NCBI GenBank assembly: GCA_047291315.1
Contig: JBDPYZ010000008.1
Span: 1-64,000 of the forward strand
Source: Arsenophonus fragariae
GTDB taxonomy: Bacteria > Pseudomonadota > Gammaproteobacteria > Enterobacterales > Enterobacteriaceae
Direction: 5' to 3'
Length of the DNA stretch: 64,000 nucleotides
The translations under genes and the position numbers were made by a program. Shown here in pieces: positions 34,716 to 44,150 of the stretch (positions are counted from its first letter, which is position 1; each line of letters starts with the position of its first letter). The notes below the pieces were generated by a model, which was given only the letters and a program-made list of their open reading frames with translations, had not been told where the DNA came from and did no database searches.

Positions 34716-34741
34716 AAACCGCAGACTCATATCTGCGGTTT
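34716..34741. terminator. Bidirectional terminator between sfsB and mdh
   Basis: AAACCGCAGA and TCTGCGGTTT form a 10-bp stem with a 6-base loop between the convergent genes; T residues follow on both strands. Confidence 0.88.
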
Positions 34742-34764
34742 ATTATTTAATTAAGTTAATAATA

Positions 34765-35703
34765 TTATTTATTAATAAAATCTTCGCCTAATTTAATATC
34801 CTTATTGAGTATATCTAACATATTTTCCAATTTATTTTTTTCAAGTGTATTCATAATATTAATAGGTAATATTTCTTCAATACCATTTTTACCTAAGCGT
34901 ATTGGTTGAGCAAAAAAACGAGCATATTCACCATCGCTTTCCACATATGCACATTCAATTATATTTTCTTTCCCATTTAAAGCGTGAATTAATGATAAAC
35001 CAAATCGTGCGGCTGCTTGTCCCATAGAAAGTGTCGCTGAACCACCACCTGCTTTCGCTTCAACAACTTCAGTACCGGTATTTTGGATACGCTTAATTAA
35101 CTCCTCAGCTTCCTGTTCGGTAAAGCTAACCGCTGGAATTTGAGAGAGTAACGGAAGAATAGTTACGCCAGAATGACCTCCAATAACCGTCGTTTCGATC
35201 TCTTGTGGATTTTTACCTTTTAATTCAGCAACAAAAGTATTAGAACGAATAATATCTAACGTTGTTACACCAAATAGTCGATTTTTATCATACACACCCG
35301 CTTTTTTTAACACTTCTGCCGCTATCGGAACCGTGGTATTAACCGGATTAGTGATAATACCAATTAATGCCTTAGGGCAGCTATGAGCAATTTTTTCAAT
35401 CAGATTACGAACTATACCAGCATTGATATTAAACAAATCTGAGCGATCCATTCCCGGTTTCCTGGCAACACCTGCCGAAATTAATACTACATCGGCACCG
35501 TCAAGTGCAGGAGTCGGATCTTCACCAGCAAAACCAACTACCTTTACATCTGTTGGAATATGACTTAAATCTTTAGCAACACCAGGGGTCACAGGAGCAA
35601 TATCATAAAGAGAAAGCTCTGAGCCTGATGGAAGCTGGTTTTTAAGAAGAAGGGCAAGTGCCTGGCCAATACCACCTGCTGCCCCAAGAATAGCTAGTTT
35701 CAT
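34765..35703 (-). CDS. mdh: Malate dehydrogenase
   Basis: NAD-dependent enzyme that converts malate to oxaloacetate in the TCA cycle. 312 residues, the same as E. coli. GAAGGIGQ near the start binds NAD; the substrate arginines are in VARKPGMDRSD, and the catalytic His is in VIGGHSGVTI. ITNPVNT is also conserved. Divergent from argR, as in enterobacteria. Confidence 0.98.
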   Translation of the reverse strand: MKLAILGAAGGIGQALALLLKNQLPSGSELSLYDIAPVTPGVAKDLSHIPTDVKVVGFAGEDPTPALDGADVVLISAGVARKPGMDRSDLFNINAGIVRNLIEKIAHSCPKALIGIITNPVNTTVPIAAEVLKKAGVYDKNRLFGVTTLDIIRSNTFVAELKGKNPQEIETTVIGGHSGVTILPLLSQIPAVSFTEQEAEELIKRIQNTGTEVVEAKAGGGSATLSMGQAAARFGLSLIHALNGKENIIECAYVESDGEYARFFAQPIRLGKNGIEEILPINIMNTLEKNKLENMLDILNKDIKLGEDFINK

Positions 35704-36059
35704 GCTGATACTCCTTTATATAATTACACTTCGAAATGGCTTAAAAAATTTCAACCTATTACATACTGTATTCATAAAACAGTCTATTAATTACGATTAA
35801 TTCCTATTAATAGATAAATCTTATAAATTTTTTCTTTCATTTTAAATAAAATCCTAATCGACTAATGCGATAAGAGGCACTTTTTTAATATTGCTTAGGT
35901 AGTAGCACAATGTAAAAACAAAACTGCTAATTTTTACAATTAACATTATTTTTAAACAAAAATTTATCGCTAATTTCCACAAAATAAACAAATAACTAAC
36001 AAAAAATTTTTATTGTTGATATTTTGTTATTTTCATAGCACTATAGCTAGACTTCTTGT

Positions 36060-36073
36060 TGCATAAAAATTCA
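36060..36073 (+). promoter_or_regulatory. Probable ARG box upstream of argR
   Basis: TGCATAAAAATTCA fits the ArgR operator pattern TGAATwwwwATTCA with a single mismatch and lies about 50 bases before the argR start. The adjoining second box normally needed for strong hexamer binding is not clear. Confidence 0.5.
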
Positions 36074-36121
36074 CCTTTATACATAATATCGCTCTAGTTA
36101 ACGTCTTGAAAAAGGTGATTT

Positions 36122-36592
36122 ATGCATGCTTCTTTTAAACAAGAAGATCTAGTAAAAGCTTTTAAAGCTCTGCTTAAGGAAGAAAAATTTAGTTCACAAA
36201 ATGAGCTCGTTATAGCACTTCAAGAACAAGGCTTTGAAAATATAAACCAATCAAAAATTTCCAGAATGCTGACTAAGTTCGGCTCGGTGCGTAACCGTAA
36301 TGCTAAAATGGAAATGGTTTATTGCCTGCCAGCTGAATTGGTTGTTCCTACAACAACTAGTCCGCTAAAAAATTTGGTATTAGATGTTAACTACAATGAA
36401 TCAATTGTAGTCATTCGTACTAGTCCTGGCGCTGCACCGCTCATTGCTCGTTTATTAGATTCTTTAGGCGCTGCAGAAGGAATTTTAGGTAATATCGCCG
36501 GTGATGACACCATTTTCTCTACCCCAACTCTGGAACTATCCACCAAACAACTTTATGAAGCTATCTTGAATTTGTTTGAACAAGAGTTGTAA
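36122..36592 (+). CDS. argR: Arginine repressor ArgR
   Basis: Arginine-responsive hexameric repressor of arginine synthesis and cofactor in plasmid-dimer resolution. 156 residues, the E. coli length. The winged-helix domain has NINQSKISRMLTKFG with the DNA-contacting helix and RNRNAKMEMVYCLP; the oligomer domain has SPGAAPLIARLLDSL and the arginine-binding aspartates in NIAGDDTIF. It is divergent from mdh, with a probable operator in its leader suggesting autoregulation. No arginine synthesis gene is in the window. Confidence 0.97.
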   Translation: MHASFKQEDLVKAFKALLKEEKFSSQNELVIALQEQGFENINQSKISRMLTKFGSVRNRNAKMEMVYCLPAELVVPTTTSPLKNLVLDVNYNESIVVIRTSPGAAPLIARLLDSLGAAEGILGNIAGDDTIFSTPTLELSTKQLYEAILNLFEQEL

Positions 36593-36600
36593 AAAGTAAA

Positions 36601-36626
36601 GTTATCGCGCTTATTAGAGCGATAAC
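36601..36626 (+). terminator. Hairpin after argR
   Basis: GTTATCGC and GCGATAAC form an 8-bp stem starting 8 bases after the argR stop. No T run follows, so termination is only probable. Confidence 0.5.
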
Positions 36627-36759
36627 ATGAAATAAATCGCTATCTTAATCAACAAAATAATCCAACTATTAATCTTGGTTTAATTTGTCTAAACTGCACG
36701 CACACAAGGAACACGATTCCTTAAAAAATCTCTATAAAATTAGACTCAGGACCTTGGTC

Positions 36760-37761
36760 ATGAAAACATTAGATGAATTTATATTTGAAAAACAACATGT
36801 TTTTCCTCATGCTACTGGTGAACTTACTGCATTATTGTCAGCAATTAAATTAGGTGCAAAGATCATTCACCGCGATATTAATAAAGCCGGCTTAGTAGAT
36901 ATTTTAGGCGCAAGTGGTGCCTTTAATGCTCAAGGCGAAGTTCAAATGAAACTTGACTTACACGCTAATAAAAAATTAAAAGCCGCGTTAAAAGCGCGAG
37001 GAGAGGTTGCTGGTATTGCCTCTGAAGAAGAAGAAGAAATCGTTATTTTTGATGGTGATCGTGCAGAAAATGCCAAGTATGTTGTGTTAATGGATCCATT
37101 AGACGGTTCATCAAATATCGATGTAAATGTTTCCGTTGGAACTATTTTCTCTATTTATCGCCGTATTACACCGATTGGGCAACCCGTTACTAAAGCAGAT
37201 TTTTTACAAGTGGGCCATCAACAAATTGCTGCAGGCTACGTTGTGTATGGCTCTTCAACCATGCTGGTCTATACAACAGGTTATGGTGTGCATGCCTTTA
37301 CCTATGACCCTTCTCTGGGGGTCTTCTGTCTGTCGCACGAAAAGATAATGTTTCCGACACAAGGCAATATGTATTCAATCAATGAAGGAAATTATAGTAA
37401 ATTTCCATTAGGGGTAAAAAAATATATAAAATATTGCCAGGAACAAGATCCCGCTACGCTTCGCCCTTATACCACCCGCTATATTGGCTCTCTAGTGGCA
37501 GATTTTCATAGAAATTTACTAAAAGGTGGGATTTATATTTATCCAAGTACAGCAAGTCACCCTAAAGGTAAATTACGCCTGCTATATGAATGCAATCCGA
37601 TCGCCTTGTTAGCCGAACAGGCTGGAGGTAAAGCAAGTGATGGCACTAATCGGATTTTAGATATCGTTCCAGAACAACTACATCAACGTGTACCTTTCTT
37701 CGTTGGAACGAAATCTATGGTAGAGAAAGCGGAAAGCTTTATGCTTGAATTATTCAGTTAA
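36760..37761 (+). CDS. fbp: Fructose-1,6-bisphosphatase class I
   Basis: Gluconeogenic enzyme that removes the 1-phosphate of fructose-1,6-bisphosphate. 333 residues from MKTLDEFIFEKQHVFPHATG (36760), E. coli 332; AGGA stands before this ATG, whereas the longer frame from 36685 has no support. The metal-binding motif is VLMDPLDGSSNID with the acidic cluster ASEEEEE just before; sugar-binding regions are GSLVADFHRNLLKGGIYIYP and AGGKASDG. Its retention suggests sugar phosphates are still made from smaller carbon sources. Confidence 0.97.
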   Translation: MKTLDEFIFEKQHVFPHATGELTALLSAIKLGAKIIHRDINKAGLVDILGASGAFNAQGEVQMKLDLHANKKLKAALKARGEVAGIASEEEEEIVIFDGDRAENAKYVVLMDPLDGSSNIDVNVSVGTIFSIYRRITPIGQPVTKADFLQVGHQQIAAGYVVYGSSTMLVYTTGYGVHAFTYDPSLGVFCLSHEKIMFPTQGNMYSINEGNYSKFPLGVKKYIKYCQEQDPATLRPYTTRYIGSLVADFHRNLLKGGIYIYPSTASHPKGKLRLLYECNPIALLAEQAGGKASDGTNRILDIVPEQLHQRVPFFVGTKSMVEKAESFMLELFS

Positions 37762-37782
37762 TAAATAACATACTATCATACG

Positions 37783-37811
37783 TAATAAAGGCAAACAATC
37801 TAGCCTTTATT
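37783..37811 (+). terminator. Terminator after fbp
   Basis: AATAAAGGC and GCCTTTATT form a 9-bp stem with an 11-base loop, followed by a T-rich stretch ending ATTTTTG. Confidence 0.7.
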
Positions 37812-37918
37812 GTTAAGCTCATTTTTGTAATAAGCTCCTATCTGATAGTGAGTTTTTTTTTCGTTTACGGCTATAATAACTGCTACTCAATTTTTAGCTT
37901 TAAATAAAGGACATTTTT

Positions 37919-38449
37919 ATGAGCCTAAATAACGTACCGGCAGGGAAAGAACTGCCTGAAGATATTTATATCATTATAGAAATTCCAGCGAATGCTGATC
38001 CGATAAAATATGAAGTAGATAAAAAATCCGGCGCTATCTTTGTCGATCGTTTTATGTCTACTGCTATGTTTTATCCCTGTAATTATGGTTATATCAATCA
38101 TACTCTCTCGTTAGATGGAGATCCCGTTGATGTTTTAGTTCCAACGCCTTATCCACTACAACCAGGAGCAGTAATCCGTTGTCGCCCAATCGGTGTATTA
38201 AAAATGACCGATGAATCCGGTGAAGATGCAAAATTAGTTGCCGTACCGCATTCTAAATTGACTAAAGAATATGATCATATTAAAGATATTAACGATTTAC
38301 CTGAATTGTTACGCGCTCAAATTAAACATTTCTTTGAGCACTATAAAGATTTAGAACAAGGCAAATGGGTAAAAGTTGAAGGTTGGAAAAATGCTGATGC
38401 GGCAAAAGCTGAAATTCTTTCTTCTTTTGAACGCGCGGCTAAAAAATAA
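37919..38449 (+). CDS. ppa: Inorganic pyrophosphatase
   Basis: Hydrolyses pyrophosphate made by biosynthesis and so drives it forward. 176 residues, the same as E. coli. The metal-binding signature of family I is LDGDPVDVLV, preceded by FYPCNYGYI; ESGEDAKLVAV and HFFEHYKDLEQGKWVKV are conserved. AAAGGA precedes the ATG. Convergent with ytfP. Confidence 0.98.
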   Translation: MSLNNVPAGKELPEDIYIIIEIPANADPIKYEVDKKSGAIFVDRFMSTAMFYPCNYGYINHTLSLDGDPVDVLVPTPYPLQPGAVIRCRPIGVLKMTDESGEDAKLVAVPHSKLTKEYDHIKDINDLPELLRAQIKHFFEHYKDLEQGKWVKVEGWKNADAAKAEILSSFERAAKK

Positions 38450-38468
38450 CCATCATATAGATTTAACA

Positions 38469-38502
38469 AGATCCCCTTTATCATCAATAAGTGGGGGGAT
38501 CT
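38469..38502. terminator. Bidirectional terminator between ppa and ytfP
   Basis: AGATCCCC and GGGGATCT form an 8-bp stem with an AT-rich loop; T residues follow on the plus strand. Confidence 0.65.
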
Positions 38503-38514
38503 ATTTAGAAAAAT

Positions 38515-38865
38515 TTATCTACTTTTTCCATCACGTTTTAGCCAATCACCACTTTCAATTCGTTGTAAACCATCTACCGGAAGTTTATAAAGGTAAATCC
38601 ACGCATTACCATAAGGCGTAGATATCAACTCTCTTTCATAATCCTGAGAATTCCTTTTTAACTCATCAAGCTCAGTCAAAATCGATGGTGTAATACGATA
38701 AACTTCACATTCTATCGTTCCTTCACCACATATTACTGCAGGGTAATAACCTAAGTCATAAATCTCATAACCTTCCAGCCTATACTCTCCTAATAGCTGA
38801 GCATAGGTCATCCAATGATGATTTCCCTGATTACGCCTTAAACTACCATAAACAATTATACGCAT
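38515..38865 (-). CDS. ytfP: Gamma-glutamylcyclotransferase-like protein YtfP
   Basis: 116 residues (E. coli 113). The fold signature is YGSLRRNQGNHHWM at the amino end, and the glutamate of LTELDELK corresponds to the acid used in this fold. The true substrate of YtfP is unknown. The start lies 3 bases after the tamB stop, so it is the last gene of the tamA-tamB-ytfP operon, as in E. coli. Confidence 0.93.
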   Translation of the reverse strand: MRIIVYGSLRRNQGNHHWMTYAQLLGEYRLEGYEIYDLGYYPAVICGEGTIECEVYRITPSILTELDELKRNSQDYERELISTPYGNAWIYLYKLPVDGLQRIESGDWLKRDGKSR

Positions 38866-38867
38866 AA

Positions 38868-41800
38868 TTAAAACTCAAACTGATAAAGCAGATCTAATGC
38901 CTGATCAACTCCAGACACAGCTTCTAGATACAATTTTGGCATCAAACGGTAGCGTAACGTTAATGTAGCAAGAGAATTCAATATCCCTACACCATATTTA
39001 ACTTGCAAATCATTAGTTATCTTACCACTCACCACAACTTGAGATTTGTCACCAACTCCCTGAGTATCTAATGCTAAGTCGGAAACACCAAATGTTTCAC
39101 CAATACCCCCCAATAATTTTCCAGTTTTGGAAACTCCCATACTAATTAGCAAAGCAGCTATATGAGTACTATCCGGGCCACTACTATCTAACCCTTTACC
39201 TCTAAGTAAGTAAGACAGAGCTTCTTCCTGCGATTTAACTGGCTCTGAAAAAATTGTTGCTTTTAGCTTATCAGCCAACCCTGTAACCCTTACACCGGCA
39301 ATCACATTATCATTAGTGCTTTCTGGATTGCGGATCGCTTCTACATTTAAGAATGGCTGATCTACAGGACCAGAAAATAAAATTTGTCCTTTCCGTACAA
39401 TAAGATCTTGCCCATATGCATGAAATCGACCTTCAGAAATATCAATCTGTCCATTTAAACCCAATCCTTGTTTATCTTGGATAACTTTCAATAGTCCTGT
39501 TAATCGCGCTTTTAAACCAAATGCATCCAAGCGAACATAATTTCCGATTTTAATATGTAAATTAGTTAAAATCGGTATTGATATACCTTTTTTCTTAATT
39601 GGATACAAATTGGCATTCAACATAACTTCATCTGGTGAAACGCCTACTACTGATTCTGGTAATTCTTGTACCGTAATGCGTGCCCAAGGAATATTTACAT
39701 TGCCATTGAGCCTTAATAAATTAGGCGTAGCTTCAAAAACAATATCAGGCTCGACGTCAATACGAACCATTGGCGGTAATATTATCCTCAATCTGTCACC
39801 TGTGGCAGAAACTTTCGCTTGCCAGGCTTTAATATTACGCCAATCCGCCTCTCCGATTAACTTCAAATAGCCTTCTGGTGTATTAATACGTCCTGTTAAT
39901 TGAGAATGGGTTCCCATAAAATTCAGTTTGATAAAACCCTGATTTATATCAAAGGGAAAGCAGTGTCCTTTTGCTGCCACATTAGAAAGTGCCAAATTAC
40001 CATTTAATAGCGGCTGCTTCATATTGCCAGATAACCTTAAATCGGCATTCAAATTGCCATCAAACCTTTCACCTTTACTTAAAATAGGACGAATTAATGC
40101 TAATGAAATATTTTCAATATTAATACTACCCGATAATTTACGGCTTTGTTGCAGATCGTCAATCCGTATATTGCCTGAAAATTTGCCATTATTGATAATT
40201 TGTATTAACCACTGTAATACCATCTTACCATTACTCATATCTGCATTTAATGTTAGCGTTTGAAATTCAACTGGTAACAACGATCCTTCAATCAATTGCT
40301 TGATTTTCACGCCATTACCAAGCAAATTTACTTTTGCCTCCGGTGAACGACCATCCGCATACCAGCTCACTTTTACATCACCATCAAAACTGCCAGTAAG
40401 CTGAGTTTCAGCTGGCAAAAGGGGTTTGAGCAGCGCTAAATCAAACTGCTGTAGAAGAATATCTGCATTACCGAATTTACCAATTTTAGCCGTTTTAGAC
40501 AGGCAAAAACTCCCTTTAGCATTTAACCAGCAATGAGGGGACAGCGTGACTTCCTGTTGCTGATTGTCATACTCAATCGCTACTGCCTGACTTAATTGCC
40601 ATTCACCGATCGGTAAGTTAAATAATGTATTATCTAACACGCCTCGCCATAACTTTTTCTGTCGATCAAAACTGCCTTTCAGTATTAAATGACCTGAAAT
40701 AGGTTTTCCAGCGATATTCATTTTAACGCTATGTTGTTGTTCATTACCTTTAGCATCAAACGTTAACAATGACGGCGGCATATTTTGTCCATTAATATCA
40801 GTTCGTAATGAAAGATCATAACCCGTCACCTTACCATTCAAACGTAAACGCAGATTCTTTAAACGATATTCTGGCTCGCCTTGTAGTGGCCAATTAATCT
40901 GCTGACTCTCTAGGGTTAATTGAATTGGTAACCCTGCCTGTGATAAGGCTGTTTCAGCCACCAAATTAGCCTCGATGGGACCAGTTAAGCTTAACATTAG
41001 TTTAAGCTGTTGTAATAAAGCCCCTTCAAGTTTCAAATCAACTTCTTGCCCTTTAAGATCATTAAGATAGGATACAGCTTGAACAACGATATTGACCGGC
41101 CACTGCTGAGCCAAATTAGCATCACCGGTGATAGTAATTTTCCCTTCAGGCGCAACAACAACAAATTGCTTAATAACTATCTGCTGATCTTCTACGGTAG
41201 CCATTAATGTCAAATTATCAATAGCAACCTTAGTATCACCACCTAAATGCCAGTTTACCCCTTGGATCTGCTCAATATTAATATCGATAGGCAACACTAT
41301 TTCAGGTAAGTTAGCCAATAAGGGCTCCGCAAACAGTGCTTTTAATGTTTCAGCAGGTAATTTATCTGCTACCCCATTAGTGATTTTTGTTACCATTTTT
41401 CCTGTCGTTTTATTTTCTTCCACTATGGTTTTTGGCAAATTAACCGCTAATCCATTAATTGTCGTTGATTTAATTGTTAATAGATTAGCGTGCCAATCAA
41501 CCGCCATTGTTAATTCAGCCAGAGAAACCTGGATATTATCAAGATGGATATTGATATTTTTAAGTGTTACCTTTTTTAACAAAATAGGATAAGGCGTCGA
41601 CAATTTAGTTAATGGTTTTGAGTTGGCTGGCTCTTCCACATTTGGAAAAGCTTTGGTATCAATCTCAACATCGACGCCTTCAGCCGAAATATTATTAACG
41701 CACAATTGAAAACGTTTTAAACAGTTAACTTGAAGTGAAAGATTAAACTTATCAACATCAACATTCATACCCTTGGTTCGATAACGAACTCCCTGCAAAT

Positions 41801-41975
41801 TCAAATCACTCCAGCTACCTGAGATGATCGCAATTTCTAATCCTGGCAGCCAACGCACCGCTGTGTTAAGGGCAAAATGTAAGCCTGATTGTGTGGTAAC
41901 TATCCAGCCAACCATCGTTAATAATATTAATAACAAAAACAATAAAACTAGACTAATACGTTTTACCCATTTCAT
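38868..41975 (-). CDS. tamB: Translocation and assembly module subunit TamB, internally shortened
   Basis: Inner-membrane-anchored, periplasm-spanning beta-helical (AsmA/VPS13-like) protein that works with TamA in outer-membrane protein insertion and phospholipid traffic. 1035 residues against about 1259 in E. coli. One amino-terminal membrane helix (VLLFLLLILLTMVGWIV) and the conserved end (GVGDKSQVVVSGKI, then YGVGILNSLATLTLRYRLMP, ending LYQFEF) are present. The block LTFDAKGNEQQHSVKMNI near residue 410 joins what in E. coli are two separate, similar blocks about 220 residues apart, so an in-frame deletion is inferred. Overlaps tamA by 4 bases (ATGA). Confidence 0.95.
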   Translation of the reverse strand: MKWVKRISLVLLFLLLILLTMVGWIVTTQSGLHFALNTAVRWLPGLEIAIISGSWSDLNLQGVRYRTKGMNVDVDKFNLSLQVNCLKRFQLCVNNISAEGVDVEIDTKAFPNVEEPANSKPLTKLSTPYPILLKKVTLKNINIHLDNIQVSLAELTMAVDWHANLLTIKSTTINGLAVNLPKTIVEENKTTGKMVTKITNGVADKLPAETLKALFAEPLLANLPEIVLPIDINIEQIQGVNWHLGGDTKVAIDNLTLMATVEDQQIVIKQFVVVAPEGKITITGDANLAQQWPVNIVVQAVSYLNDLKGQEVDLKLEGALLQQLKLMLSLTGPIEANLVAETALSQAGLPIQLTLESQQINWPLQGEPEYRLKNLRLRLNGKVTGYDLSLRTDINGQNMPPSLLTFDAKGNEQQHSVKMNIAGKPISGHLILKGSFDRQKKLWRGVLDNTLFNLPIGEWQLSQAVAIEYDNQQQEVTLSPHCWLNAKGSFCLSKTAKIGKFGNADILLQQFDLALLKPLLPAETQLTGSFDGDVKVSWYADGRSPEAKVNLLGNGVKIKQLIEGSLLPVEFQTLTLNADMSNGKMVLQWLIQIINNGKFSGNIRIDDLQQSRKLSGSINIENISLALIRPILSKGERFDGNLNADLRLSGNMKQPLLNGNLALSNVAAKGHCFPFDINQGFIKLNFMGTHSQLTGRINTPEGYLKLIGEADWRNIKAWQAKVSATGDRLRIILPPMVRIDVEPDIVFEATPNLLRLNGNVNIPWARITVQELPESVVGVSPDEVMLNANLYPIKKKGISIPILTNLHIKIGNYVRLDAFGLKARLTGLLKVIQDKQGLGLNGQIDISEGRFHAYGQDLIVRKGQILFSGPVDQPFLNVEAIRNPESTNDNVIAGVRVTGLADKLKATIFSEPVKSQEEALSYLLRGKGLDSSGPDSTHIAALLISMGVSKTGKLLGGIGETFGVSDLALDTQGVGDKSQVVVSGKITNDLQVKYGVGILNSLATLTLRYRLMPKLYLEAVSGVDQALDLLYQFEF

Positions 41976-43714
41976 AGCTCAGCACCTAACCCAATATAAA
42001 ATTGTACTTTGCTATGATCAGGATCACCGACCGGCGCTGCAATATCCAGTTTAATTGGCCCAACAGGCGAAACCCAGCGAATACCAACGCCAGCGCCGAC
42101 TTTAAAATCATCTTTATTAAAATCATTTACCGCCTCACCACCATCAACAAATATTACCCCCCACCAATTACCCGTCACATTATATTGATACTCCAATGAG
42201 CCAACTGCTAATTTTGAAGCACCGGTTAATTTTCCTTGGCTATTGGTAGGTGAAATTTTTTGATAACCATAACCTCTAATACTGCGATCACCACCAGCAA
42301 AAAAACGCAGACCGGGAGGGACTGTGTCAAATCGATTAGTTTCTATCCAACCAAGATGGCCTCTTACAACAAAACGATGCCCTTTCCAGGGCGTTCTTAT
42401 CCAAACATTTTGTGCTTGTAATACAATAAAATCGATATCTGAGCCCCAGGTAGTATTAGAAATATCAATAGTATATCGCTGACTATCCCCCCAATAAGGC
42501 ATAGTGCCACCTCGTTGTCGCATCCGGTTAAGGCTTACTCCAGGATACAGAAGCATGGTAGTATTAGTTACATTTGCCTGGGTAAAATGGCTGAGACTCC
42601 AGCGCAAATTAACGCCACATTGCCAACCTTTATAATAATCCCAATTCCTTAATAAATTTAGGGTTGTCGTATCAGACTCGGTATCATTTAGGTCAGTACG
42701 TTTATAAACAGCCTGAACAGCATAATATTGTTCTAGTGGACTCTTTTTTAGCGGAATTTTATAGCTTGCATCAATAATTTGTTCAGGTTGCGAAAAACTA
42801 AGGCTGGAAGTAAAGCTCTGTCCTCTAGAATTAATCCAAGGTTTATTCCAAGTAGCCTTGACTCGAGAACCTACATCGGTAGAATAACCACCACCTAATT
42901 CAACATGATTACGCGCACGTGGTGTTAATACTGCGTCCATTGGCAGAATATGCGAGCCTTTCTCACGAGCTTTATTAATATCAGGTGTAACAATTGCGGA
43001 ATTGAACCAACCGGTATTGACTAAACGTTGATTGAATTCAGCCAATTGCTCAGAAACGTAATAATCTCCCTGTTTAAAGGGAATAAGATTATTTAAATAA
43101 TCTTCGCGAATTTGAGAACCTTCATATTTGATGTAGCCAAAGCGATAACGATCACCACTATTAAAATCAAATATCCAGTAAGACGCCTTATGAGCCAATG
43201 AAATCCCTAACTGACTTTTTCCCATTTCTGCATCAAAATAACCTTTCCGTACCGCCAGGCGACTAAATGCCTGTTTCAAATCTTCGTAATCGCGATGATT
43301 AAGAATAATGCCTTTTGGTGGCGCGTTGCGAGCTATCATTTCCGCATAGTCTTTATCATCTTTGGCCGAACCCTTTAGCGTTATCTTAACATCTACAACA
43401 CGAACAGGTTTTCCAGGATCAACTTTCGCTGTCAAAACTGGACGAGAAGGTGGCTGAAATTCCTGATAAGAAAATTCAATAGTTGGTTCATAATAACCTA
43501 ACGGCCTTAACCCTAGACGAATTGCTTTATCGACTCTCACCCGGAAACGGCCATCTGTGGCAATTTCATCCTGAGTGATATTTGAGAGCTGAATACGAAC
43601 GTTTTTCTTAAGTTCTTCTGTCAATCCCTCAACTTTTAAACGAAGATTGTCACCATTGGCAACTGGCACTACCATCGACATACAAAGAAAACAAAGCAAA
43701 GAATATCTTGGCAC
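41972..43714 (-). CDS. tamA: Translocation and assembly module subunit TamA
   Basis: Omp85-family outer-membrane protein that works with TamB. 580 residues (E. coli 577). A signal peptide MPRYSLLCFLCMSMVVPVANG precedes three POTRA-like domains (to about residue 265), then a 16-strand barrel domain with HVELGGGYSTDVGSRVKATW and the conserved FAGGDRSIRGYGYQ loop and GVGIRWVSPVGPIKLD near the end. tamB begins within its stop codon. In E. coli msrA is next door on the other strand; it is not found here. Confidence 0.96.
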   Translation of the reverse strand: MPRYSLLCFLCMSMVVPVANGDNLRLKVEGLTEELKKNVRIQLSNITQDEIATDGRFRVRVDKAIRLGLRPLGYYEPTIEFSYQEFQPPSRPVLTAKVDPGKPVRVVDVKITLKGSAKDDKDYAEMIARNAPPKGIILNHRDYEDLKQAFSRLAVRKGYFDAEMGKSQLGISLAHKASYWIFDFNSGDRYRFGYIKYEGSQIREDYLNNLIPFKQGDYYVSEQLAEFNQRLVNTGWFNSAIVTPDINKAREKGSHILPMDAVLTPRARNHVELGGGYSTDVGSRVKATWNKPWINSRGQSFTSSLSFSQPEQIIDASYKIPLKKSPLEQYYAVQAVYKRTDLNDTESDTTTLNLLRNWDYYKGWQCGVNLRWSLSHFTQANVTNTTMLLYPGVSLNRMRQRGGTMPYWGDSQRYTIDISNTTWGSDIDFIVLQAQNVWIRTPWKGHRFVVRGHLGWIETNRFDTVPPGLRFFAGGDRSIRGYGYQKISPTNSQGKLTGASKLAVGSLEYQYNVTGNWWGVIFVDGGEAVNDFNKDDFKVGAGVGIRWVSPVGPIKLDIAAPVGDPDHSKVQFYIGLGAEL

Positions 43715-44150
43715 GCCAACTCCTAATGGAAAATAGACCCTATAACGATAAAAAACTCACTCATTTTGGTTAAATTAAACAAAATATACAAGAGACATTA
43801 ATAATAAATAATGCAATCTTTTATTATCCATTTAGGCCAAAATAACAGCTGTTGCATAGCATGCTAAAACATTTTTAACTATAGCACTATTGGTGTATTT
43901 ATTTTTATACCGTCAAGCCAAAATTTATGCACGAAATACCTTATTAAAAACAGCAACTTTCTTTCGAAAAAACGAAACGCAAAATATTTTTTTATCATAA
44001 AAAGTTTAGAAAGGGATATAAATAGAGGGTAGAATGAAAAAATAATTACCAAGTAACAACAATTTTGCTAATTATATCAGTGTTAAAATAGATATATGCG
44101 ATCAAGTGGATATATTAGAATTCATCACTACATTTGTTCAATTAATAGTC
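43715..44150. other. AT-rich gap with no gene seen
   Basis: About 435 bases upstream of tamA and after the nitrilase remnant. I find no msrA or ytfL trace (the genes expected here from E. coli order), no RNA gene and no clear repeat. It presumably contains the tamA promoter, which I could not fix. Confidence 0.6.
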
